From: Kordia sp. SMS9
GTDB lineage: Bacteria; Bacteroidota; Bacteroidia; Flavobacteriales; Flavobacteriaceae
Direction: 5' to 3'
NCBI RefSeq assembly: GCF_003352465.1
Contig: NZ_CP031153.1
Location: forward strand, 610,465 to 674,464
Length of the DNA stretch: 64,000 bases
The notes beneath the pieces are model-generated. The model made no database searches. It was not told the origin of the DNA and saw only the letters and a program-made list of their open reading frames with translations. Below are positions 16,122 through 25,037 of this stretch, in pieces. Made by a program: the position numbers and the translations under genes. Numbering within the stretch: position 1 is the stretch's first letter; each line of letters starts with the position of its first letter.

Positions 16122-16862
16122 ATGAGCGAAGTACAACTAACGAGAATCAACAAGTTTTTAAGTGAAGCTGGCTACTGTTCGCGCAGAGCTGCTGATAAAT
16201 TGATTGAACAACGACGCGTAACGATTAACGGGAAAGTTCCAGAAATGGGAACGAAAATTGCTCCTGGCGACGAAGTTCGAGTGGATGGCGAGTTGATTTC
16301 AAATCCGAAAGAAAAACCTGTGTATTTGGCATTTAACAAACCGATTGGAATTGTGTGTACAACCGATACACGCGTGGAAAAGGATAATATTATTGACTAC
16401 ATTAATTACCCGACGCGAATTTTTCCAATTGGTCGTTTGGACAAACCAAGTGAAGGTTTGATTTTCTTGACAAGCGATGGCGATATTGTGAACAAAATTC
16501 TACGCGCACGTAACAATCACGAGAAAGAATATGAAGTGACCGTAAATCATCCGATTACGGCTGATTTTATTCAGAAAATGGGCGATGGAATTCCTATTTT
16601 AGGAACATTAACGCGACAATGTAAAGTAGAACAATTGACCAAGTATAGCTTCAGAATTATTTTGACACAGGGTTTGAATCGTCAAATTCGTAGAATGTGT
16701 GAGTACTTGGATTATAGAGTGGTGAAGTTGAAACGAACACGAATTATGCATATTGAATTGGATGTTCCTGTGGGACAATGGCGTGATTTGACCGAAGAAG
16801 AATTGCAAGGAATTTACGACTCAACGAATCATTCTTCTAAAACACATCTTGATAAGACATAA
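16122..16862 (+). CDS. rluF: 23S rRNA pseudouridine synthase RluF
   Basis: 246 residues. An S4 domain at the N-terminus (NKFLSEAGYCSRRAADKLI) is followed by the catalytic domain with an intact motif GRLDKPSEGL (catalytic Asp107) and the C-terminal GLNRQIRRMCEYL element typical of RluF. RluF converts a uridine of 23S rRNA (U2604 in E. coli) to pseudouridine. It has its own promoter box and faces the LytTR regulator gene with only 16 nt between stops. Confidence 0.9.
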   Translation: MSEVQLTRINKFLSEAGYCSRRAADKLIEQRRVTINGKVPEMGTKIAPGDEVRVDGELISNPKEKPVYLAFNKPIGIVCTTDTRVEKDNIIDYINYPTRIFPIGRLDKPSEGLIFLTSDGDIVNKILRARNNHEKEYEVTVNHPITADFIQKMGDGIPILGTLTRQCKVEQLTKYSFRIILTQGLNRQIRRMCEYLDYRVVKLKRTRIMHIELDVPVGQWRDLTEEELQGIYDSTNHSSKTHLDKT

Positions 16863-16878
16863 ATTTTATTTCTCTAAA

Positions 16879-17601
16879 TTAAAACCCTAATACATCTTTA
16901 AATTTATACGATTGTCGGCGTGAAATTTCTATTTCTTGTTTGGAATTTTTCATGGTGACTTTTAGTTTTCCATTGAACCACGGCGTGACTTTATCCACAT
17001 GAGTTAGATTGATGATTTGCTGTCGATTGGCTCTGAAAAAGGTTTCTTCAGGCAATTTGGCTTCTATTTGATTGAGCGATTTGTAGATTAATGGTTTTTT
17101 ATCTTCAAAATACACACGTGTATAGTTTCCGACGATTTCGAACACTGCAATTTCTGAAATGCGAATGAGCCAACAATCTTCGCCATCTTTGATGAAGATT
17201 TGTCGATGCAAGTCAAACGGCTTGTCTTCGGTGGCTTCTTTTTCAATGGTGGCAATTACTTTTTCAATTGTTTTGGAAAATCGGTTTTGATTGATGGGTT
17301 TTAGTAAGTAATCGAATGCATTGTATTCAAAGGATTTTATGGCATATTCGTCATATGCTGTGGTGAAGATTGTCAACGGAACATTGTCCAACATTTCCAA
17401 CAATTCAAAACCATTTTTTTCTGGCATATTGATATCCAAGAATAAAACTTGCGGTTGTTTTTGATTGATGAGTTCGTACGCTTTGTCTACATTTTCAGCT
17501 TCTCCAAGCAACTCAATGTGTGGATGTTTTTTTAAGAGTTCCTTGAGTTCATTCCGCGCTAAGCGAGAGTCTTCTACTATGATTGCTGTGATGTTTTCCA
17601 T
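16879..17601 (-). CDS. LytTR-family response regulator
   Basis: 240 residues. The receiver domain has acidic residues Glu10-Asp11 and phosphoacceptor Asp56 (LFLDINMP), with Lys in LLKP. The C-terminal LytTR DNA-binding domain (about 135-238) shows the typical FFRANRQQIINLTHV and ISRRQSYKFK segments. It is cotranscribed with the LytS-type kinase upstream, with a 1-nt gap. Targets are unknown; the neighbouring alpha/beta hydrolase gene is a possible but unproven one. Confidence 0.92.
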   Translation of the reverse strand: MENITAIIVEDSRLARNELKELLKKHPHIELLGEAENVDKAYELINQKQPQVLFLDINMPEKNGFELLEMLDNVPLTIFTTAYDEYAIKSFEYNAFDYLLKPINQNRFSKTIEKVIATIEKEATEDKPFDLHRQIFIKDGEDCWLIRISEIAVFEIVGNYTRVYFEDKKPLIYKSLNQIEAKLPEETFFRANRQQIINLTHVDKVTPWFNGKLKVTMKNSKQEIEISRRQSYKFKDVLGF

Positions 17602-17602
17602 A

Positions 17603-18664
17603 TTAACTTACAGGTATTTTAATAACAGCTTGCACTTCATTATTCACTTCTTTTAAGGTAAAGTTAGCTTTTTCTCCGTATAATAATTCCAAACGTTTTG
17701 AAATATTGTCCACACCTATTTGGGTTGAATCGCTCTCAGTTTTTAGTGTTCCTGTATTGTTGACTTGTAAGATGATTTCTTTTGTATTGTGCGTGATGAT
17801 GAGTTTTATTTTTCCTCCATTTTTTTGTGTTGCAATTCCGTGTTTGATCGCGTTTTCGACCAACATTTGTAAAATCATTGGTGGAATTTTTACTTGTAAT
17901 AATGATGCATCAATGTCATGTTCGTAGTGTAAACGATCTTCTAATTGTATTTTGGAAAGCGCAATATAATTCTCTACTGTTTCTAATTCTTGGGAAATTT
18001 GAATGGCATCTACTTTGTTCATATTGAGTGAATACCGCAGCATTTCTGATAATCGTGTGAGCATTTCTCTCGATTTGTCTACATCTTCCAGCATCAATCC
18101 GCGAATGTTATTGAGGCTGTTGAACATAAAGTGCGGATTGAGTTGTCCTTTGAGTGTATTTAATTGCGATTCTTTCAACGATGCTTCTAATTGTAAGCGA
18201 TCTATTTTGTTTCGGCGCATGCGCACTATAGATTTTATCGCTACGTAGGCTAATACCCAAAAGAATACATAAATACTCACATTTACAGAGGTTACAAAAA
18301 CAATTTTTGCAGAAACGCCCAAAGGTTTTCCATGGATAGAGGCAAATATCAAGTTGCTACAACTTATAAGAATTACGACAAATAGAAATGTAACTAAAAC
18401 ATATATACCAAAAACTTTTACGTAGTTTTTACCAGTTTGGTTTTCTACAAAATTGATCCGTTTTAGATATAAACGTATCCACGAGGTGAGTCCGACTCCA
18501 AGAATTACAAAGACAACACCTTCAAATAAAAAGTAGACATGCTTAATTCCCCCGTCAGCACCCAAAATGAGTTGTGCTCCAATGTTGATACTGATGAGCA
18601 TTCCCCAACCTAAAAATTGTAGGATCCAAAAGATGTATGAGTTCGCCTTTTTTGAAGTTGCCAT
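17603..18664 (-). CDS. LytS-type sensor histidine kinase
   Basis: 353 residues. Four membrane helices (about 10-32, 42-65, 83-108 and 122-145) lead to a His_kinase domain with phosphorylated His178 in LNPHFMFNSLNNIRGL, then an ATPase with N-box VENAIKHGI. There is no extracellular domain of note, so the signal may be sensed within the membrane. It pairs with the LytTR regulator that follows 1 nt later. A hairpin terminator lies between it and the gene at 18744. Confidence 0.92.
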   Translation of the reverse strand: MATSKKANSYIFWILQFLGWGMLISINIGAQLILGADGGIKHVYFLFEGVVFVILGVGLTSWIRLYLKRINFVENQTGKNYVKVFGIYVLVTFLFVVILISCSNLIFASIHGKPLGVSAKIVFVTSVNVSIYVFFWVLAYVAIKSIVRMRRNKIDRLQLEASLKESQLNTLKGQLNPHFMFNSLNNIRGLMLEDVDKSREMLTRLSEMLRYSLNMNKVDAIQISQELETVENYIALSKIQLEDRLHYEHDIDASLLQVKIPPMILQMLVENAIKHGIATQKNGGKIKLIITHNTKEIILQVNNTGTLKTESDSTQIGVDNISKRLELLYGEKANFTLKEVNNEVQAVIKIPVS

Positions 18665-18692
18665 GTGTGTTGAAAATGTTATCTAACGTATA

Positions 18693-18729
18693 AAAATGCA
18701 CTTTCTCAGGGTTAGAAAAAGTGCATTTG
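18693..18729 (-). terminator. Terminator after the alpha/beta hydrolase gene
   Basis: AAATGCACTTT (18694-18704) pairs perfectly with AAAGTGCATTT (18718-18728), an 11-bp stem with a 13-nt loop. It lies downstream of the minus-strand gene at 18744 and upstream of the LytS-type gene. The T-run on the minus strand is short. Confidence 0.6.
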
Positions 18730-18743
18730 TTTTGATTGATGAT

Positions 18744-20138
18744 TTAGAATCTTGCGTTGATCCACTCTGAAACAAAGTGTAACGCAACAGGCGCAAATGT
18801 TTCTTCAATATCTGCATATTCACTTAATGCGCCTGTTTCTGAGGTTTGAAATAGGTGGTTTAGGTTCTTAAATTCTTTAATAGTTACGTCTTTATTGTGT
18901 TGCAATCCTTTTTTAATTGCGTCTAAATTTAATTTTGGCAATACTTGAAAGTCCTTTTCTCCGTTTATTGCCAATACTGGACAGTTTACTTTTACTAATG
19001 ATACTTGCGGATCGTAGCCTAAAAATGTACGCATCCATGGGGCAGTAAATACTTCTACTTGTTTTTTGATGGTAGCATCGGTTAATTCTGCTTTTCCTTT
19101 TTCGGAAGTGATTTTTGTTTTTAAATCTTCCAATATCGCTATCATTTCCTTTTTGGATGCTTCGCCTTGATAATTTGCACTTATTTTATAAATTTTTGCA
19201 GAAGCTTCTTGCGAAGCAGCAATATCATTTGCAGGATAGCCTTCCAATTCGGCAGCTCGTTTTCCTTGTGTTAGCAATACTTTTTGTCCGTCTACGCCTG
19301 GACCTGCGAGTAATACACAGAATGCTACATTTTTATTTCTTGCGGCAACAATTGGTGCGATTAATCCGCCTTCACTGTGACCAATTAAGCCAATTTTAGT
19401 TACGTTTACAACATCTTTTCGTGTTTGTAAATATGCCATGGCTGCTTCTACATCTGAAGCAAAATCAAACGAAGTAGCTGATGAAAAATCACCTTCAGAT
19501 TTTGCTGTTCCACGATCGTCATAACGCAATACCGCAATTCCTTGTCGTGTTAAATGATCTGCCAATACTAAAAATGGTTTGTGTCCTAACAATTCTTCAT
19601 CGCGATTTTGTGGTCCTGAACCTGTAATTAAGATGGCTACTGATGGATTTTTCACGTTTGCAGGAATGGTTAAGGTTCCTGAAAATTTGATGTCTCCTGC
19701 ACTTTCGTTGATAAAAGTTACCTCTTCAACAGCATACGGATAAGGTTTTTTAGGTTCTTGTGGTTTTATTTTTTTTGGTTCTTTTTTTCCTTTTTTTAAT
19801 TCTAATGGAAATGTTTGTCCATTTTGGTTGAAAGTCCCCTTGAACGCTCCATCTTCATACGTTGCATTGTATTCCATACCAATTTGAGCGTAGGTAATGG
19901 TTAGTTTGTTTTCTGCGAATGTGGTTTTGTCTGTAGGCATGTCATAAGCGTTTTGCTTTGGACTGTCTAAGGTTGTGGTATATCCATCATCTGTTTGAGA
20001 AATGTTAAACACAATTGGAAGTTCCATTCCTTGAATGCTTAACGCTCCTTTCCAAGTTCCTGAAACATCTTGCGCCGAAGCAACAAGCGTTCCAAGCAAG
20101 AAAGCAAGTTTGAATACGAGTTTGATAAATGATTGCAT
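18744..20138 (-). CDS. Secreted alpha/beta hydrolase (serine hydrolase)
   Basis: 464 residues. A signal peptide (about 1-22, SAQ) is followed by a beta-rich domain at 25-118 resembling the N-terminal domain of flavobacterial secreted esterases (SGTWKGALSIQG). A Lys/Pro-rich linker spans 116-135, then the alpha/beta hydrolase core: oxyanion region TGSGPQNRDEE (172-182), DDRGTAKSEG (207-216), nucleophile Ser255 in GHSEGG and a late His in NLNHLFQ. It is probably a periplasmic ester or peptide hydrolase; substrate unknown. It is monocistronic with its own terminator. Confidence 0.85.
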   Translation of the reverse strand: MQSFIKLVFKLAFLLGTLVASAQDVSGTWKGALSIQGMELPIVFNISQTDDGYTTTLDSPKQNAYDMPTDKTTFAENKLTITYAQIGMEYNATYEDGAFKGTFNQNGQTFPLELKKGKKEPKKIKPQEPKKPYPYAVEEVTFINESAGDIKFSGTLTIPANVKNPSVAILITGSGPQNRDEELLGHKPFLVLADHLTRQGIAVLRYDDRGTAKSEGDFSSATSFDFASDVEAAMAYLQTRKDVVNVTKIGLIGHSEGGLIAPIVAARNKNVAFCVLLAGPGVDGQKVLLTQGKRAAELEGYPANDIAASQEASAKIYKISANYQGEASKKEMIAILEDLKTKITSEKGKAELTDATIKKQVEVFTAPWMRTFLGYDPQVSLVKVNCPVLAINGEKDFQVLPKLNLDAIKKGLQHNKDVTIKEFKNLNHLFQTSETGALSEYADIEETFAPVALHFVSEWINARF

Positions 20139-20319
20139 GTCTGTCGTTTTTTGATTACGATGTAAAAGTATGCAACTTTGTGGCTTCTACCATTAAAATT
20201 ATGATAAACGGAAAATAGAATGTGGTGAACGGTTTTGTTGGGTTTTGGATAAATTGTTTTTTTTGATGGTAACATCAAACTATAAACTCCTACTCTTTTC
20301 AACTCCTAAACTTCACACG

Positions 20320-21042
20320 TCATTCTGCTTCGCTGGTTCGTTTTTGGATTTCTTCTAAGATGCCATTTGCCTGTTTTTTGAAGGTTTTCAGTTCTGGCAA
20401 AAATATTTTGTAAGCTAGAAAATAGGTTGTAGCGATTCTGTTTTTGTAATCAGGATCCTTTAAGGCGTATTCAATGAAATCTTTGTTGGGTTTCATGGAA
20501 ATTATGTCTGACCACCATTCGTAGTTTTTCTTAAAATGCGAATAATTTTCTTTGATATCTTCCGCACGCATGTCATCATCAATTTTTATTTCGCGCAAGC
20601 GTTCTATATAAAATTCTATAATTTGTGTGGGTAAACTGTCTTGAAACTTGTCTGTATTGAACGCTGTTAGTTGACTGTATCCACGCTTGTTAAAAGTGAT
20701 TTCTGGAAATCCGATCATGATATAAGTGTATTGCGGATTGTATACATAATCTAACGCTTTTACAGAATCTTTGAGTATGTTATTGAATAATGGCTGAACA
20801 TTATCATAAAAGCCTTGTATTTTATCAATTTCCTTGATATCATTTTCCAAATCATCATGAATGATGTTGTATATGTTTAAGAGTTTTGTTTTTTCTTTGT
20901 GACTTTCATTCCAATTGTTCAACGAAACCGCTATTAGGATTCCAATCACTACTAAAATGATTTCACCCATAGCATACGCGATATAATTTCCAAATTTTTT
21001 CTTTTTCAAAAGCTTGCTTCTTTGATTTCTAAATAATTTCAT
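20320..21042 (-). CDS. DUF6090-like membrane-anchored protein
   Basis: 240 residues. A short basic N-terminus with a lysine cluster is followed by one strong membrane helix at 26-44 (GEIILVVIGILIAV) and then NNWNE, a pattern typical of Bacteroidota DUF6090 proteins, with a helical charged domain after it. It begins 12 nt after the large phosphoesterase/Omp85 fusion gene and so probably belongs to the same transcript. No biochemical role is known for the family. Confidence 0.75.
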   Translation of the reverse strand: MKLFRNQRSKLLKKKKFGNYIAYAMGEIILVVIGILIAVSLNNWNESHKEKTKLLNIYNIIHDDLENDIKEIDKIQGFYDNVQPLFNNILKDSVKALDYVYNPQYTYIMIGFPEITFNKRGYSQLTAFNTDKFQDSLPTQIIEFYIERLREIKIDDDMRAEDIKENYSHFKKNYEWWSDIISMKPNKDFIEYALKDPDYKNRIATTYFLAYKIFLPELKTFKKQANGILEEIQKRTSEAE

Positions 21043-21054
21043 ATAGTATATTCA

Positions 21055-24000
21055 TTAAAACCCAAAACCAATACCAAATGCAAAACGCATTCCGTCATCA
21101 GAGTTGAATAATGAAATATTAGCAGAAAGCATATCGGCTGCATTTGCCCAAATTCCGCCTCCGAGCGACGTATTCCATGTATTAGAAGAATCGCCACTAA
21201 TCCAAACTCTACCATAGTCAAATCCGCCAAAAACACCAATATTTAGCGGTAATAATCCTGTTTTTATTTTGCGAAGATTTAGACGAAGATCCGTAGTTTG
21301 TAGAAAAGCACGTTTTCCTGTAAAACGCTCGTGTCTGTATCCGCGTAAACCTTGTCTGGCACCAATACTAGCTCCTTGATAAAATTCAAATCCGTCTCCA
21401 AAATTTAAGTGTCCACGAAGTTTTGTGGCTAAGACTAGTTGTCCACTAGCAACTAATTTGTGGTCAATAGCAAATTCTGGAATTACATATCCAAATCCTT
21501 TCGAAGTGCTTACATTGTTTTTATATCCTGTTTCCAAGCTCACTTCCATACCCACCGTTGGAAATGCTTCATTGTCTACATTTTTGAAATGGTATTTTAC
21601 ATCCACTCCATAAAAATCTTGCTTGTCAAACACACTCGAATTTGCTGGAAACGCTTGTTCTAAAAAGCGTCCTGCGGTACGTTCCACTTCATTGCTTTCA
21701 TAGAAAACTCCCGCAGAGAAACTTCCGCCCAATTGTCCACGCCACACCAATGCTGGCGCAACCTTGATGGTTCTTATTTTTACTCGGTTAAAATCTAAAT
21801 CGACATCTATTCCATCATCTTCATCGGCTTCAAAGTTGGGTGTTTCATTTCCAAAACCAAAGAAGTTAACTGCGTAGTTTGGACTGTTGAACTGTGTATT
21901 TACTTGCAGGTTTAAACCTCCAATAACATTGGCAAATTCAGCTGTATAGCGCAAATCAAATCCATTCGTAGCAAAGTAATATGCTGCGGATATGGTATGT
22001 TGTGACGTAAACGGATTGCGCTCAAATCCATAGTTTGTATAGGTGTTGGTTGCTCCTATTTGTATACCATCATCTGGGTTGAAACCAATGGTTGGAATTA
22101 ACTGATTGGTATTATTTTTTAGTTTTTTGTAATCGTATACATTCGTTTCATAATCGTCGGTAAGTCGTTTGCTTCCTTTATGGGTCACAAATTCACTTTC
22201 TTTTGATTTGTAATCGTATATTTTTACTTTTTTACCGTTTTCAATGTTATATATATCTTTATTTTGTCCGCCAATCAAACGAACTCTGGTAATGCATTTT
22301 CCATCACCGAATACATGAAAACGATCATCATCGTCCAAACCATAGATCCAAATTTCTTTGGTTTCTGAGTTTGTGTAGGTGCGTTCGTGAAATATATCTG
22401 CTTTTTTTCCTTTTTTGATGCGATACGCTGTTACTTTTGTTTTTCCATTTGGCAAACGTTCAATTTCAAACCAATCATCTTTGTTGGTTCCTTTAATGAC
22501 TGCAAATTTGTTGACCAATGTATAATATCTGTCTGATATTTTTTGAAGATTTGCACGTCTTGCTTTTAACTTTTGTTTGATTTCTTCCACGCGTTCGTCA
22601 CGTACTTCTTTTGGAAATTCTAAAAAGGCTTTTTCAATCACTTCGTCAGTCAATCCTTCCTGAATGCGTTGCACTTGTGCATCCCAAACCGCTTTGTCAG
22701 ATTGTTGAATGAGTTCCATATCGAGCGGATAAGGTTCTACATTCACACCTTTTACATCCACTAAATCATCATCATATTTGCGAAGCAATCGAGCCGTCGG
22801 AATGAGTTTTACAGCAGTTCCTAATAGAAAACCATCAGACATGATAGAAAACGCTTGATCGCGATCACGAGGCATCGGACGATAGACTTTTTTACCGTTT
22901 TCTTTAAATTCTATCCAACGCCATTGGTCTTGATGTCGGTCCCAATCGCCAATCAACATGTCAAATAAGCGTGCGCGAATGTATGATGCTTCATCAATGA
23001 AAATGTCTTCATCTTTGTGGATTTCGTTCATTAGATCGTCGGTACTGATCAATTCATCTTGATATCCAAAACTTGCTTTGGCGCTGTGTCCTTCAGACGT
23101 GTGTTCTTCAATCATGTATAATTCGCCTCCAAATTCATCATTGTATTGCCCGAGCGCGTTTTGCTTCGGTACATAATACAATACAGGATTCGTATGATAG
23201 ACATCAACGGCATCTGCCAATGTTCCGATCGCAAAAGGTGCATACGGATGTGCGCCTGTGAAGACATCAAGGATTAAGTTTTCAGTACTTGTGTCGTCAA
23301 ATTGTCCTTTGATGTATTGATCTTTGAATAACACTGCTTGTAAGTATTGCAAGGCTTGTTTACGCAACGCACGCATTACGTATTGCGCGCCATTTTTAGC
23401 TTCTAACCGCAAGGATTTGGATTGATTTCCTCCTCCTTTCCGCACAGGTTTCAATCCGCCAAAAAGAGTATCTAAATTTACCGTTGGCGCCATTACTTTT
23501 GTGCTGAATTGTTTTCGATAGCGATCGCCCCAAAGAAAGGTGCCAAATCCTGATTTTTGTGTTTCTTCTTCTGTATAGATTGACGCCGACATTTCTTTTG
23601 GAAAAGTTGACGGATATGTCATTTTGGTATATTTGATACTTGATGGCACAACTTCCGTTTCAAAAACGACACTGTTGTCTTCTGCCGAGTAGAAACGTAC
23701 GTGCGAAGAGCCATCTTTAAAGACATCTAAACGCGCAAAACCATACACTCCATAGGAAAATTGTCCGCCACCAACATTTCGTGTTCCTGATTTTTTAGCA
23801 CCTGAACCACTTATAATTTGACGTAAATTGTCTTCTAAAATATACTGCAAACTGTGTTCGTGTCCCGAAACAAAGATGACTTTTTCATTTTCTTGTGATA
23901 GTGTAATGATGCGTTTTCTAAGTTCGTTGTAACGTTTGTTAAATATATCTACATTGGCAACTCCGCTAGTTGTTCGCAAAAGGTTTTTTATGGATCCAAT

Positions 24001-24744
24001 GACTGGAACTGGCGACATGTGACTTTTAAATGTGTATTGTCCGCCATGTGAACCATTGGTGTACATTGGATGATGCAAAGCTACAATCGTTGTTTTTCCA
24101 CGAGCTTTTTTGATCAAACTACTGTATTCTTCTAAGAATTTTACACGTGTTTTAATTTCGCAATCGTCATTCATCGTTGGATGATTGTCCCAATTGGTAA
24201 TATACCATTGCGTGTCCACCAAAATTAATTCAATGTCTTTGCTGATGTGAATTTTATCGATTGGGCAACCGTCTTCTGGCAGAAAGGTATTTTTCCCAAG
24301 AATGTCTTCTATGTATTTTTCTTGTCGTTTTACTCCTTTTAAACCATCACTATACCAATCGTGATTCCCTGGAATAAAGATCGTTTCACCTTTAAAATCT
24401 TTAACAATACTTGTTTGCGCGTTTAGTTGATGTGCTGCAAAAGCTCGGTCTTCACTTGACTTTTTAGGCAATCCTGCTGGATAAATATTGTCACCCAAAA
24501 AGATCGCTGTACTGTTTTTAGACGCTTTTTTTAATTCTTTTTCCAGCAGTTGCAAAGCAATTGATTTTTCGCCTAAAGGAGAGTTTCCTGCATCACCTAT
24601 AAGATAAAAAGAGTGTTTTATTTTTTTATTTGTTGGATATGGATTCACACTTTTTTCTCCTGCGTACTGTGGTTTGAACGTTGCGCAGGCACTAAAACAT
24701 AGGAAAAGGACTATAATTCCTACGGATTGTAACGATTTTATCAT
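21055..24744 (-). CDS. Outer-membrane fusion: metallophosphoesterase, CotH-kinase-like region, Omp85-type barrel
   Basis: 1229 residues from ATG 24744, chosen because a lipoprotein signal (FSACATF) follows it; an earlier in-frame start at 24777 has no such support. Part 1 (about 45-360) is a calcineurin-like phosphoesterase with YLIGDAGN, FLGDNIYP, PGNHDWYS, ALHHPMY and SGHEHSLQ. Part 2 (about 430-645) has YVMRALRK, LYMIEEH, IGDWDRHQDQWRW and PRDRDQAFS, resembling the gNwDrh...PwDlDqaf pattern of CotH-type kinases. Part 3 (about 880-1229) is a surface-antigen/Omp85-like beta-barrel ending in Phe. A lipidated outer-membrane protein with phosphoesterase and kinase-like parts is inferred; the kinase resemblance is from motifs only. 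Confidence 0.82.
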   Translation of the reverse strand: MIKSLQSVGIIVLFLCFSACATFKPQYAGEKSVNPYPTNKKIKHSFYLIGDAGNSPLGEKSIALQLLEKELKKASKNSTAIFLGDNIYPAGLPKKSSEDRAFAAHQLNAQTSIVKDFKGETIFIPGNHDWYSDGLKGVKRQEKYIEDILGKNTFLPEDGCPIDKIHISKDIELILVDTQWYITNWDNHPTMNDDCEIKTRVKFLEEYSSLIKKARGKTTIVALHHPMYTNGSHGGQYTFKSHMSPVPVIGSIKNLLRTTSGVANVDIFNKRYNELRKRIITLSQENEKVIFVSGHEHSLQYILEDNLRQIISGSGAKKSGTRNVGGGQFSYGVYGFARLDVFKDGSSHVRFYSAEDNSVVFETEVVPSSIKYTKMTYPSTFPKEMSASIYTEEETQKSGFGTFLWGDRYRKQFSTKVMAPTVNLDTLFGGLKPVRKGGGNQSKSLRLEAKNGAQYVMRALRKQALQYLQAVLFKDQYIKGQFDDTSTENLILDVFTGAHPYAPFAIGTLADAVDVYHTNPVLYYVPKQNALGQYNDEFGGELYMIEEHTSEGHSAKASFGYQDELISTDDLMNEIHKDEDIFIDEASYIRARLFDMLIGDWDRHQDQWRWIEFKENGKKVYRPMPRDRDQAFSIMSDGFLLGTAVKLIPTARLLRKYDDDLVDVKGVNVEPYPLDMELIQQSDKAVWDAQVQRIQEGLTDEVIEKAFLEFPKEVRDERVEEIKQKLKARRANLQKISDRYYTLVNKFAVIKGTNKDDWFEIERLPNGKTKVTAYRIKKGKKADIFHERTYTNSETKEIWIYGLDDDDRFHVFGDGKCITRVRLIGGQNKDIYNIENGKKVKIYDYKSKESEFVTHKGSKRLTDDYETNVYDYKKLKNNTNQLIPTIGFNPDDGIQIGATNTYTNYGFERNPFTSQHTISAAYYFATNGFDLRYTAEFANVIGGLNLQVNTQFNSPNYAVNFFGFGNETPNFEADEDDGIDVDLDFNRVKIRTIKVAPALVWRGQLGGSFSAGVFYESNEVERTAGRFLEQAFPANSSVFDKQDFYGVDVKYHFKNVDNEAFPTVGMEVSLETGYKNNVSTSKGFGYVIPEFAIDHKLVASGQLVLATKLRGHLNFGDGFEFYQGASIGARQGLRGYRHERFTGKRAFLQTTDLRLNLRKIKTGLLPLNIGVFGGFDYGRVWISGDSSNTWNTSLGGGIWANAADMLSANISLFNSDDGMRFAFGIGFGF

Positions 24745-24858
24745 TGGTTGTAGTTTTATCACTTTAAATATAATCATTCATTTTCGAAATGTTAATATAC
24801 AAGTATGTAGTTTTCTAAAAAGTGAGTGACTTTGGATTTAGGCATCTTTCAAGGTTTT

Positions 24859-24910
24859 AAGATTTTTTGGTGTAAATTTTATTCAAGCAAAGCTTTTAAC
24901 CAAAAATCTT
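24859..24910. repeat. Inverted repeat in intergenic region
   Basis: AAGATTTTTTGGT (24859-24871) faces ACCAAAAATCTT (24899-24910): a 12-bp arm with one extra T and a 27-nt spacer. It lies in the divergent region between the outer-membrane fusion gene and the HD/Pycsar-like gene and could be an operator or an RNA hairpin. The rest of this 260-nt gap shows no other feature. Confidence 0.4.
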
Positions 24911-25037
24911 ATCGTACAATGTTTAACAAAATCGTATGAAAGGTTCTTTAAAATATATGACTAAATGGTACGTTTTATTCATGTTTATAAAACATTAGTT
25001 AAAGTTTAGTATTTTTACTCAAATTAAAGAAACCTTT

